A stretch of DNA of 47,876 nt, taken from assembly GCA_020631395.1 (NCBI GenBank), contig JAHDHI010000006.1, positions 43,154 to 91,029 of the forward strand, given 5' to 3'. The notes beneath the pieces were generated by a model. The model was not told the DNA's origin and made no database searches. It was given only the letters and a program-made list of their open reading frames with translations. Each line of letters starts with the position of its first letter. Within the stretch, counting starts at the first letter, position 1. Source of the stretch: Bizionia sp. Lineage in GTDB: Bacteria > Bacteroidota > Bacteroidia > Flavobacteriales > Flavobacteriaceae. Shown piece by piece: positions 17,387-26,469 of this stretch. The position numbers were made by a program, and so were the translations under genes.

Positions 17387-18904
17387 CTATTGTAATAAAG
17401 GCGAGTAATTTGTTGGGTAGTTTACCACATCGAACAATGAGCCAGAAGCCTCAAAATTAGAACCGTAGGTTCTGTCTATCGCTTTCATGAACTCATTGGC
17501 CATGATTGCATAACCTTGGGCTGTCAAATGGATGCCGTCCAAGCTAACCAATCCTCCAGTCACCAAATTTGTGGTCAATATGAAATCTCCATTTTCGATA
17601 CCTACTGTAGACGCTTGTTGTAAGATTCCTTTGAAATCCACAAATGCAAGCCCTGTGGTAGTAGCGACATTTTCTATTACCGTATTGTAGGCGTCTGTAG
17701 CTGTTTTGATTGCCAATTGCTCTTCTGGTGTCAAAACGGAGCCATCTCCCAAAGGAGTGGCAGTTCCTGATCCAGTTGGTATTGCAGAAGAAGTCGGCAA
17801 TGTTATCAAATCTCCGGCTGTTGCTTGTCTTAGATTTATCAATTGTGCATTTATTCCTGTCAAGTTTCTCAGGTCTTCATCTACTATAACTAGGGCATTG
17901 TTCTCTCCTTCGCTGAATGTTATCGTTCTTTCTGCAATTTCCGCATCGGCTTCAGCTTGAGTAAGCGGTGTATTTGCCACTAAAAAAGCATATGCTCCTA
18001 CTATACCGGCATTGTATGCTCCATACCCAGCATTCAATTGCGCAGCACTAGCTGCATCCAAAGGAACAGGGTTGTGGGCAACCGTCGTAAAGTATGGTAA
18101 ACTTGTAATGTATGGTACGTTAGCCAAAACACCTTGGGCGCCATTGGCAGTCAATTGTGCAACTATTCCATTGAACACTTGTCCAAATACAGTTGGATCC
18201 GTAATGTCGTTGGGACCATAGGTAGTTGGATTGAAGTTGCCTGTTTGATCTACACCTATTCCACCAGAAGTTGCATAGGACAGCACATCGTTCCCTCCAA
18301 CTTCGGACAATGTGAAAAATGTAGGGTTTTGTATGGCAGCTTCACCTAGCATTGTCGCTCCTGTTGAAGTTGCAAAACGACCGAAATAAGGATTCAAAGT
18401 CCCGTATCCTGGGAATGTCATATGGAAGCTTTTGGCTCCTGGAACGCCGACATTGTTAAATGTACTTCCTAGATTTACAGTGGCATCCGTAGTGATTGTT
18501 GGTGCTGGAGCTCCCAAGTCTGCAAAAAACTCATTCAATCTTTGTGGTCCAGTACCATTGAACACCAATCTATATGGTATGATGGGTGTTGTACCTGCAA
18601 CCATTCCACCTGTATTGTCGTTCATCAATGGTTGCGTGAATGCTCCTCCACCAACGCTGGAAAATCGTTGTGACAGCAAATTTGGAAAAGAATTACCTTG
18701 TGAAGCTTGAAATAAAGCTCCATCTGTGAAACCGGCCGTAAAAGAAGCACCAAGAGCCACGTAATTGGAAAGCGTTGCATTTCCAGCATTCAATGCTGGC
18801 AAAACCACTGCTGGTTCTGGTGAGTCTATAAAATCTTCTTCGTCGTTACATGCCGTAAAACCCAAGGTAATGGCCAATAGGTATATGTATTTTATCTTTT
18901 TCAT
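17387..18904 (-). CDS. SGNH/GDSL-hydrolase lipoprotein
   Basis: This 505-residue lipoprotein has a signal ending LGFTAC (lipobox, C19). SGNH blocks are visible: nucleophile Ser54 in VALGASFTAG, block II glycine in NNVGVPGAKSF, GGND at 203-206, and the catalytic Asp456/His459 in DGIHLTAQGY. This combination indicates an esterase or lipase acting at the outer membrane. It starts only 2 bp after the TonB receptor stop, so the pair is one operon. The hydrolase probably processes a substrate recognised or imported by that receptor. The substrate (lipid ester or acylated glycan) cannot be determined here. Confidence 0.9.
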   Translation of the reverse strand: MKKIKYIYLLAITLGFTACNDEEDFIDSPEPAVVLPALNAGNATLSNYVALGASFTAGFTDGALFQASQGNSFPNLLSQRFSSVGGGAFTQPLMNDNTGGMVAGTTPIIPYRLVFNGTGPQRLNEFFADLGAPAPTITTDATVNLGSTFNNVGVPGAKSFHMTFPGYGTLNPYFGRFATSTGATMLGEAAIQNPTFFTLSEVGGNDVLSYATSGGIGVDQTGNFNPTTYGPNDITDPTVFGQVFNGIVAQLTANGAQGVLANVPYITSLPYFTTVAHNPVPLDAASAAQLNAGYGAYNAGIVGAYAFLVANTPLTQAEADAEIAERTITFSEGENNALVIVDEDLRNLTGINAQLINLRQATAGDLITLPTSSAIPTGSGTATPLGDGSVLTPEEQLAIKTATDAYNTVIENVATTTGLAFVDFKGILQQASTVGIENGDFILTTNLVTGGLVSLDGIHLTAQGYAIMANEFMKAIDRTYGSNFEASGSLFDVVNYPTNYSPLLQ

Positions 18905-18906
18905 TA

Positions 18907-21681
18907 TTATAGATTGTTAATTGTTAATGAAACGTAATATTGTGAGCCTATGAAACCAGTACCGAATGCAGTAAAGTATTCTTTTCCTGTAAGGTTCGTA
19001 GCTCCTGCCTTTATAGTTGTTTTCCAAGTTGGGATTCTGTAATTTATCTGAGCATCCACGGTATGGAATTCAGGAACGACACCTTCTCCAAATGTTGCTT
19101 CCCAAAAATAGTCGTCGCTAAATCTGTAAGCTACGTTGAATCCAAAGTTCTTGAATAAGTCCGTATTGCCAAAAGTTGCTTTGAACTTGTGCTCTGGCGT
19201 ATTGAAGTTCGTCATCAAATCTGGATCCGACTCTTGATCGAAATCCAATTTGGTATAGGTGTAGTTTCCACTTAAATCAAAATTTCCAAATACTTTGGTG
19301 GACAATCCCAATGAAGCTCCATAGGAATTGATGCTTGCAGATGAGTTGGTATAGGTGCTGTACGTTTGGAAATCGTTGTTTACTATGGCTTGAACGGATA
19401 GAGTGTTATCTCCAACAGTTCCGTAGAAAGGAGAGATTACCACTTCTTGGGAAATGAAGTCTTGGTATGAATTGTAGTAAGTGCTAAAATCCACAATAAT
19501 CTTATCATACTTTCCTCTATATCCTATTTCTGCAGAAGTTACCCTTTCAGGTTTTATGATATCTGGATTGGCAATGGCGTCTGGTGATGCTAGAATGGCA
19601 GGGTTGCCAGTTTCTGCAAATTCTTGCACAGCTGTAGCCGAATATGAGTTGTTGTATGCAGCAGCTCCCGTTTGAGTCACTGTACTTGGTTGTCCTAGTG
19701 TTGTTTGGGCTACGGTACTAACAGGAAAGGTTCTTACATATCTGTCTAAGTTGTTTGGGGCAGAACCAACCAAAATTGCTCTACCAGCATCCAAACCGAT
19801 GAATAAATCTTGAGTCGTGGGATTTCTAAAACCTGTTTGAACAGATGCTCTTATGTTGTGATTTCTGTTTAACGTTAAACCTCCAGAAAGTCTTGGAGAG
19901 AAGAACCCATCAAACAATTCTGACTTGTCATAACGACCAGAGGCTGTTATCTTTAATTCCTTGTCTCCCGAAAGTTCAAAGTTTTTCTGAATTTGTGCAT
20001 ATACACCAGCCTCGGAATATTTGATTTCTCCATTTCCATCGGTATAGATCGTTCCTCCAGAATTCAAATTGTATTTTCTGTAAGATCCCCCAACTTGTAT
20101 TTCGGCAAAGTCAATTAGGTGGCTGAAGTTGTAGTTTGCATCACTATGAAAGTACTTGGAAGCATCTTGGAATTTGGAACCTGTTGCCAAATCTGGGTCG
20201 TTTATGCTTTTATTGAAAGCTGCTTGGTATTGTGACGAACCAGGTAAGAAGCGACCTGTGTCTGCTGCAGCTCTTGCCGCGTCGTGCTTTTGTTGTTCTG
20301 TTAACCCCAACGGATTACCACTTAGGTTAATTCCTGCGAATGTGGCAATGTAGTCTCCAAACCAATCAGCGTCACTTTTCCATGCTCTGTTGATGTTGAT
20401 TCCAGTAAATACCATATCATAGGAGTCTCCTGCTCTATCAGAAACTTCATAGGCTCGAACAAAGAAATTGTCATTTTTGACTTCCAATTTATGTTGTTGC
20501 TGGAAGAAGTTTCCAATGTTGTATCTATTGGTTCCTTGGTATATGGTAGATCCTGTACCTACCTTTCCAACATAGGACAACTCTAAACTATTGTCCTTGA
20601 TTGGTCGAAAATACAATCCCCAATCTGCTTTCACGCTCTCTGCATTGTAGTTGGTTAGATCTCGTTCGTTGTACCCCGTTCTACTAACCACCACATCGGG
20701 AATTATGCCCAATCCAGAAGCGGATCTTATATTTGTGGATACTTCATCTCCATATACGTTGATACCATCATAATTCGTATCTGCTCTTGTTCCACCAATA
20801 GTGGTTTTGTCAACTTCGCTGGTAGCTGCCCAATCGGTACCCTTGAGGTATCCAAAGTTTACTTTCGCAGCAAAGTTGTCTGTGAACTTATGAGCCATTC
20901 TAATTCCTAAATCCGTATAATCATTATCTCCAGCGGCTTCTTGAGATGTAATTCCTTTCTTTATGTAACCACTAATCCCTTGATGATCGAAAGGGCTTTT
21001 ACTTCTCATGAATAAGATCCCATTAAATGCATTTGCTCCATACAATGCCGATGAAGCACCAGGCAAAAGCTCCACGCTTTGAACATCTGTTTCTATCATA
21101 CCGACCAAATTCCCTATAGGGAAGTTAAGTGCTGGAGTAGAGTTGTCCATACCATCTACCAATTGCATGAAACGAGTGTTTGCAAATGTTGCAAAACCAC
21201 GAGTGTTTATGGATTTGAATGTTAAACTGTTTGTGTTTACGTCCACACCTTTCAAGTTTTCCAATCCATCGTAGAAATCTGCAGAGGCCGTATTTTTGAT
21301 TTCTTTGAGTCCGAATCGCTCAACGGTCACAGGTGATTCAAATATGCGCTCTGGTGTTCTTGAGGCAGAGATTACAACTTCATCAAGAATGCTACCCTCC
21401 TTTAGGGTGAAAGTTATTTGTTGGCTACTAGAAGTAACATCCATGGATTCTGTATTGAACCCTACGCTACTTGCTTGCAAGGTGAATGGAGGAATTTGAT
21501 TAGTGGTTAAGGTGAATTTACCATCAAAATCACTAAAGGTTCCAGAAGATGTGCCAACAACTATGATGTTGACTCCTGGAATTGGCTGGCTACTATCATC
21601 TACAACTGTTCCAGTAATTGTTGTTTGTGAGTATGTTAAACCACAAAAAAACAACAATAAAATTGATAAGATTGTTCTCAT
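18907..21681 (-). CDS. TonB-dependent outer-membrane receptor
   Basis: This 924-residue receptor has a signal peptide (to CGLTYS), a CarboxypepD_reg-like N-terminal domain (TITGTVVDDSSQPIPGVNII, about residues 20-105), a plug (about 110-230, including VDVNTNSLTFKSINTRGFAT and ELLPGASSALYGANAFNGIL) and a 22-strand-type barrel ending in a C-terminal aromatic-rich strand (GSQYYVSLTINNL). It lacks an obvious SusD partner; instead it is paired with an SGNH lipoprotein 2 bp downstream. It would use TonB energy to import a ligand, unknown. A TAATTTTG -7 element lies 67 bp upstream. Confidence 0.95.
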   Translation of the reverse strand: MRTILSILLLFFCGLTYSQTTITGTVVDDSSQPIPGVNIIVVGTSSGTFSDFDGKFTLTTNQIPPFTLQASSVGFNTESMDVTSSSQQITFTLKEGSILDEVVISASRTPERIFESPVTVERFGLKEIKNTASADFYDGLENLKGVDVNTNSLTFKSINTRGFATFANTRFMQLVDGMDNSTPALNFPIGNLVGMIETDVQSVELLPGASSALYGANAFNGILFMRSKSPFDHQGISGYIKKGITSQEAAGDNDYTDLGIRMAHKFTDNFAAKVNFGYLKGTDWAATSEVDKTTIGGTRADTNYDGINVYGDEVSTNIRSASGLGIIPDVVVSRTGYNERDLTNYNAESVKADWGLYFRPIKDNSLELSYVGKVGTGSTIYQGTNRYNIGNFFQQQHKLEVKNDNFFVRAYEVSDRAGDSYDMVFTGININRAWKSDADWFGDYIATFAGINLSGNPLGLTEQQKHDAARAAADTGRFLPGSSQYQAAFNKSINDPDLATGSKFQDASKYFHSDANYNFSHLIDFAEIQVGGSYRKYNLNSGGTIYTDGNGEIKYSEAGVYAQIQKNFELSGDKELKITASGRYDKSELFDGFFSPRLSGGLTLNRNHNIRASVQTGFRNPTTQDLFIGLDAGRAILVGSAPNNLDRYVRTFPVSTVAQTTLGQPSTVTQTGAAAYNNSYSATAVQEFAETGNPAILASPDAIANPDIIKPERVTSAEIGYRGKYDKIIVDFSTYYNSYQDFISQEVVISPFYGTVGDNTLSVQAIVNNDFQTYSTYTNSSASINSYGASLGLSTKVFGNFDLSGNYTYTKLDFDQESDPDLMTNFNTPEHKFKATFGNTDLFKNFGFNVAYRFSDDYFWEATFGEGVVPEFHTVDAQINYRIPTWKTTIKAGATNLTGKEYFTAFGTGFIGSQYYVSLTINNL

Positions 21682-21989
21682 TTTCTTTAATTAGTTAAAT
21701 TGGAAAAGACCAATATACGTTTTTTAGGGACATCTTAAAAAAAAGTTAACAAAATTATGCGTGCATAACAAAAAAATAAAAAAAATCAAGCTAAAAATCA
21801 ATATATTTTCGATGAAAACCATAAAAATGTCCTTATTGAATTAAATACCGATTGGTTTATTTTAAAGGCGTTAACGACTTTTTCAAAGCAATTTTCATAA
21901 ATCTACCTGTAAGTCGTCTACCTTGAATTTAATAAGATTGAAATGAAGGAATAATCTGAATTTATAATCAAGATGCTAATATGAAAAAC
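21682..21989. other. 308-bp AT-rich intergenic region upstream of the TonB receptor
   Basis: It holds the receptor promoter (21749-21756) and a leader of about 60 nt. The rest, to the end of the broken oxygenase gene, is very AT-rich with poly-A/T runs. I see no gene or further structured element in it. Confidence 0.5.
21749..21767 (-). promoter_or_regulatory. TonB receptor promoter with TTATGC-GT-GCATAA palindrome
   Basis: On the minus strand TAATTTTG (21756 down to 21749) matches TAnnTTTG exactly. The palindrome TTATGC/GCATAA (21754-21767) overlaps its upstream edge. The palindrome may be an operator; I recall similar GCATAA palindromes at receptor promoters of marine flavobacteria but cannot check this. 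Confidence 0.5.
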
Positions 21990-22806
21990 TTAACTTTTAG
22001 CTGGCTTTAAAGCCTTGAAGATACGTTTGAAAAATGATGGCGATCTGAAGTGTCTGTTTTGTGTGAGTTCTGAATGTTTTTTGTCGTTTATTGGAGTCCA
22101 AATATCGGATGTGCAAGTAATTCCTAGATAAATCGCTTTTCTAACTCCGTCAATTTCAATTATAGGATTAACATCGTGAAACGCATAATTGAATTGTAAA
22201 GAAGCTATGAACAGATCTTGCTTTACGCTATAGGACTCAACTATGTTAAGTGCATAGTCCTTTGTCATTTCGTATAGTCTGTGCTCTCCTCCCTTCATGT
22301 TTTGGGGGGAATTCAGGTATAGCAAACAAGAAAATAGGCGTCTTCGGTTATCTGTGTGAATACCTCTTCCTCCATTGTTGATACCATATCCTTTACCGCC
22401 AAAACCTATGTCTATACGAGGAAAAATCTTTGGTGCATCAAATTGTTTCACTGGAGATCCAGTCCTTGTTTCCATGGCATCGGAAACGATTTCCAACTTG
22501 CGAGGATCCAAAAGAAGTTGAGATTTTTGAATCTACTCTTCGATTTTTTTGTTAAAGGCTTTGATCAAACCTCCAATAAAATCGGTTGATGTTAAATTAG
22601 GAAACCAATTCTTTGTAACTATCGTATTTTTCCAAATGGAGTACGAATGGTTCGTCTTCACTGAACAAGTCTCCATCCATTCTGACCTCGCTTCCAAAAA
22701 GATCCAAGGGAGGAAAGTCTTCTTCAAGGACATTGCCCATTCCTGTGAAATCTTCGATTGCTACGTGGTAATATGGTTTGATGTTACTGGAATAATGACA
22801 ATTCAA
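21990..22806 (-). pseudogene. Broken 2OG-Fe(II) oxygenase gene (frameshift plus in-frame stop)
   Basis: Three open pieces on the minus strand read as one protein. Piece 1 (22806 to about 22600) encodes YYHVAIEDFTGMGNVLEEDF and ends DSYKELVS at a stop. Piece 2, in another frame, gives FPNLTSTDFIGGLIKAFNKK and ends at a TAG (22535-22533). Piece 3 continues in piece 2's frame from IQKSQLLLDPRKLEIVSDAM to 21990. Piece 3 carries the Fe(II) HxD in GIHTDNRRRLFSCLLYLN and a distal His in YAFHDVNP, as in 2OG-Fe(II) oxygenases. A complete enzyme would need one frameshift near 22600-22625 and readthrough of one stop. No clear ATG precedes piece 1. Sequencing error cannot be excluded. Confidence 0.7.
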
Positions 22807-22855
22807 AAATTATAATTGTTATTAAGACAATTAAATGTAATAATGTCATCTCTTT

Positions 22856-22897
22856 TTTCAAAGCCAAATCAATACCCTTAACAATTTGACTTTGAAA
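22856..22897. repeat. 14-bp-arm imperfect inverted repeat downstream of glmS
   Basis: TTTCAAAGCCAAAT (22856-22869) and ATTTGACTTTGAAA (22884-22897) pair with a single mismatch around a 14-nt loop. It lies 35 bp after the glmS stop on the minus strand, with no T-run following. It may be a 3'-end stabilising or Rho-associated structure for the glmS transcript, or a remnant of a small repeat element. Confidence 0.55.
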
Positions 22898-22931
22898 CGT
22901 AATTGTTGTCAACAATGATCGCCAAACCTAT

Positions 22932-24779
22932 TTATTCCACCGTTACCGATTTTGCCAGATTTCTTGGTTGGTCTACGTTTTTATCCAACAATACGGCTAT
23001 GTGATAGGATAACAACTGTAGAGGAATTGTCGTTAGAAGAGGAGTCAATATTTCCAAAGTTTCTGGAACTTCGATAATATGATCAGCCAAGTTCTTGACA
23101 TCTGTATCTCCTTCGGTAACAATACCAATTATCTTGCCTTTTCTGGATTTTATTTCCTGAATGTTACTTACGACTTTTTCGTAATGTCCTTTTTTCGTTG
23201 CAATTACAAAAACAGGCATATGCTCATCTATCAAAGCAATTGGGCCATGTTTCATTTCAGCAGCAGGATAGCCTTCTGCATGTATGTAAGATATTTCCTT
23301 AAGTTTCAATGCGCCTTCCAAAGCAACTGGAAAGTTGAAGCCTCTACCTAGATAAAGGCAGTTTTTTGCTTCCTTATACGTTTCTGCAACTATCTTGATA
23401 TGTGGATCGGATTTCAATGCTTGTTCGACCTTACTTGGAATCAATTCTAATTCTTGTAGATGTAAATGGAACTTTGAATTTGAAATACTTCCTTTTTCCT
23501 TGGCTAGTTTTAACGCTATTAGCGTTAAAACGGTTATTTGAGTTGTGAAGGCCTTGGTTGAAGCTACTCCAATTTCTGGGCCAGCATGCGTGTAGGCTCC
23601 AGCGTGAGTTTCTCTAGCTATGGATGAACCAACGACATTGCATACGCCAAATACGAATGCTCCCTTGGATTTTGCTAATTTTATCGCTGCGAGCGTATCT
23701 GCAGTTTCACCAGATTGAGAAATGGCAATAACAACGTCTTTCTCTGTAATTATAGGATTTCTGTACCTGAATTCCGAAGCATATTCAACCTCCACAGGTA
23801 TTCTTGCCAAGTCCTCAAAAATGTATTCGGCCACCAAGCCTGCGTGCCATGAAGTTCCGCAAGCAATAACGATTATTCTATTTGCGTTCAAGAATTTTTC
23901 GATGTTGTCATCTATCCCGGACATTTTTATTATGCCTTGCTTGGCTCTTAGCCTTCCTCTATAGGTGTCCTTGATGGCATGAGGTTGTTCGTATATTTCC
24001 TTGAGCATGAAATGCTCGTACCCTCCTTTTACAATTTGCTCTAAATTCATCTGAAGCTCTTGTATGTATGGGGCTACCAATGAATCGTTTTTTATCTTTC
24101 TAATTTTGACTCCTTTCTTTCTCCTCACAATGGCCATTTCTTCATCTTCAAGATATATGGCTTTCTTTGTATACTCCAAAAAAGGGGTGGCGTCACTTGC
24201 AATGAAGAATTCGTTTTCACCTATTCCAATGGCTAGTGGACTTCCCAACTTGGCTACGACGATCTCATTTGGTTTGTTCTTGTCGAAAACAGCAATGGCA
24301 TAAGCCCCAATGACTTGATTTAGGGCTATTTGTACGGCTTTTCCAAGCTTGACGTTTTCATTTTTCTTGACGTCTTCTATTAGGTTTATTAGAACTTCCG
24401 TATCTGTGTCAGATTTGAATATGTAACCTCTTTTTATCAGTTCTTGCTTTAAAGATTCATAGTTTTCTATGATCCCATTGTGAATAATGACAAGATCTCC
24501 TGAATTAGAATAGTGGGGGTGTGAATTGACGTCGTTGGGTACACCATGTGTAGCCCATCTTGTATGACCTATGCCAACTGTTCCATTGGTTTCTATTTCT
24601 TGGTCTACTCGTGCTTCTAGATCCATAACCTTTCCTTTGGTTTTGGATAGTTTTATGTCTTGCCCATCATAAAGCGCAATTCCTGCACTGTCATAGCCAC
24701 GATATTCCAAACGTTTCAATCCTTCCAAGACTATGGGATAAGCCTCTCTTTCTCCAATATATCCAACAATTCCACACAT
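22932..24779 (-). CDS. glmS: Glutamine:fructose-6-phosphate aminotransferase (isomerising)
   Basis: This 615-residue enzyme makes glucosamine-6-phosphate, the first committed step to UDP-GlcNAc for peptidoglycan and LPS. The N-terminal nucleophile Cys2 begins CGIVGYIGEREAYPIVLEGL, the class II glutaminase domain (HTRWATHGVPND, HNGIIENYESL). Two SIS domains follow (about 285-425 and 460-600). The C-terminus DQPRNLAKSVTVE is the invariant tail of GlmS. Length is normal. It is the last gene of a leftward operon, 5 bp after the DUF4270 gene. I found no glmS ribozyme, which is a Firmicutes feature. Confidence 0.97.
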   Translation of the reverse strand: MCGIVGYIGEREAYPIVLEGLKRLEYRGYDSAGIALYDGQDIKLSKTKGKVMDLEARVDQEIETNGTVGIGHTRWATHGVPNDVNSHPHYSNSGDLVIIHNGIIENYESLKQELIKRGYIFKSDTDTEVLINLIEDVKKNENVKLGKAVQIALNQVIGAYAIAVFDKNKPNEIVVAKLGSPLAIGIGENEFFIASDATPFLEYTKKAIYLEDEEMAIVRRKKGVKIRKIKNDSLVAPYIQELQMNLEQIVKGGYEHFMLKEIYEQPHAIKDTYRGRLRAKQGIIKMSGIDDNIEKFLNANRIIVIACGTSWHAGLVAEYIFEDLARIPVEVEYASEFRYRNPIITEKDVVIAISQSGETADTLAAIKLAKSKGAFVFGVCNVVGSSIARETHAGAYTHAGPEIGVASTKAFTTQITVLTLIALKLAKEKGSISNSKFHLHLQELELIPSKVEQALKSDPHIKIVAETYKEAKNCLYLGRGFNFPVALEGALKLKEISYIHAEGYPAAEMKHGPIALIDEHMPVFVIATKKGHYEKVVSNIQEIKSRKGKIIGIVTEGDTDVKNLADHIIEVPETLEILTPLLTTIPLQLLSYHIAVLLDKNVDQPRNLAKSVTVE

Positions 24780-24784
24780 AAGAT

Positions 24785-26443
24785 CTAGTTTTCTGTTTCT
24801 GTATAATAGATTTCAAATTCAACACGGTTTCCTTCAGGGATGCTGGGTTTACTTCCGTGCAAAACGGTACTCTTTAGGGATAAAACACTTGTTGTAGGGA
24901 AGGTGTTTATCGTAGAGTCATCTTGGTCATCAATTGTATTTTCAACTTTTGAATTCGTTATTAAATTAACGTCGTTGGCAACATAAAGTCCTAATTTCAC
25001 ATTGGTGGAATCTCTAAGGAGCATACCATTTATGTGTTCTGTCAATCTAAATTTGTACTTGATCCCGTTATCGTCGTCGTCACGTTCCAATATCTCAGAA
25101 TGAGCTGTTTTAGATTTTGTAGGTTCTGAGGTGTTTGTCGTACCATCCAACAAGTAATCTATAATTGGTGTGTTGTTCTTTAAATCATATAACAAAAGTC
25201 TATCTGGTTCATTGTCGTTAACATCATCTTGATTAACATAAAAAATAAGATTGGCTTCATTTATCAACCATTTTCCTTCTCTATTTTTGAAAAAAGTAAA
25301 AGCATCTACAGGCAGACCATCTTCATCCAGTGTTGTACCATTAAACAATTCGATCACAGCCATTGATCCATCACCTCCCTTAAGGTGTAGTTTGTCATCA
25401 CCATCCACAGTGTCTGGGATGGTCGGTAAAGTGAAATCATTGTTTATGGTGTTTGCCCTAACGCCGTTAAAGACTAACCTATATGCAGTTGGGTTTCTTA
25501 TGTCTTCTTCCCCTTCCTCTATCTCTTCGTCATTTATGTAGTCCAGAACCACTCCAGCCAAACTGTTTGAGAAATCGATCATTTGCATGTTGCCATCTGT
25601 TCCGATAGCTTCAACTTTGAAAATGAGGCCTCTGAAAAAGTTACGGAAGTTGTTGGAGTTGCTTAATACATCGTTGTCTTGGTTGGCAAATATTAAATCC
25701 TCCCAAAAATGTTCTGGGACAAATTCAGAATCATTGAGATCAACTCTCAAGGAGGGCACAATGCGCTCTGCATAAACAGGATTCCCATCATCATCCATTA
25801 CAGGGTCTCCATTATCATCCAATTCTGGAATGCGAATTTCCTCATTACTAGGTTTAAAGTCGTCTTCTTCATATAGAAGTTGCCCTAATTGAGAACAGAA
25901 AATGTCTTCTTGACTGGAATAATATGCTTGTGGATCTTCAAAATCTGAAGCAGGATCCAAATCTCTCAAAAGATAGTTGCTTTGGTATATGGACAGATTG
26001 TAAACAGCCTCTGGATTCCCGAAAATGGAATCAAGTTCATAAGTGCTGTTTCCATCTGAATCTTTTTCTATCAGAGACGAAAAATAAGGGATTGTCAATA
26101 TAACGGATTCCAATACTGGGTTAGTTCCAAAGTCGGCATTGAAATTGGTTGGCGTAAGTTGAGAGACAACACTGGCGGTGGTCATTCCATAGATAGAATT
26201 AGGATCTGGATAAACTCCTAACAAATTGCCTGGCAAGCCGTTTGTTTGCACTCCAATGTCATCATTGTCTGAAATTTTTTGGGAATAGGAGACCACCGGG
26301 AATTTCTTGCTGTTGGTCTCAAAGTTTTTAATGCCTTGAATGTTACTGTCAATATTGGCAAAATCTTTATCGCAGGCTATCGTCGCTAATGAGACAATAG
26401 CTAACAAGGCCAATGATTTTATGGTATTCGATATCTTTTTCAT
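24785..26443 (-). CDS. DUF4270 lipoprotein
   Basis: This 552-residue protein has a lipoprotein signal ending in LATIAC (Cys24), followed by DKDFANIDSN. The later GLPGNLLGVYPDPNSIYGMT and VSQLTPTNFNADFGTNPVLE stretches are typical of DUF4270, a family of long beta-rich outer-membrane lipoproteins in Flavobacteriia with unknown function. It is acidic. It sits between a GT5-like gene (26 bp upstream) and glmS (5 bp downstream). I believe this order is conserved in many Flavobacteriaceae, which suggests a role in cell-envelope sugar metabolism, but that is inference. Confidence 0.9.
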   Translation of the reverse strand: MKKISNTIKSLALLAIVSLATIACDKDFANIDSNIQGIKNFETNSKKFPVVSYSQKISDNDDIGVQTNGLPGNLLGVYPDPNSIYGMTTASVVSQLTPTNFNADFGTNPVLESVILTIPYFSSLIEKDSDGNSTYELDSIFGNPEAVYNLSIYQSNYLLRDLDPASDFEDPQAYYSSQEDIFCSQLGQLLYEEDDFKPSNEEIRIPELDDNGDPVMDDDGNPVYAERIVPSLRVDLNDSEFVPEHFWEDLIFANQDNDVLSNSNNFRNFFRGLIFKVEAIGTDGNMQMIDFSNSLAGVVLDYINDEEIEEGEEDIRNPTAYRLVFNGVRANTINNDFTLPTIPDTVDGDDKLHLKGGDGSMAVIELFNGTTLDEDGLPVDAFTFFKNREGKWLINEANLIFYVNQDDVNDNEPDRLLLYDLKNNTPIIDYLLDGTTNTSEPTKSKTAHSEILERDDDDNGIKYKFRLTEHINGMLLRDSTNVKLGLYVANDVNLITNSKVENTIDDQDDSTINTFPTTSVLSLKSTVLHGSKPSIPEGNRVEFEIYYTETEN

Positions 26444-26469
26444 ATTGTATTTTGTAGTGCTGTTTTTTT

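Noticed and set aside
22932-24779. glmS ribozyme or riboswitch upstream of glmS
   Set aside because: glmS is internal to an operon with only 5 bp before its start, so no room for such an element.
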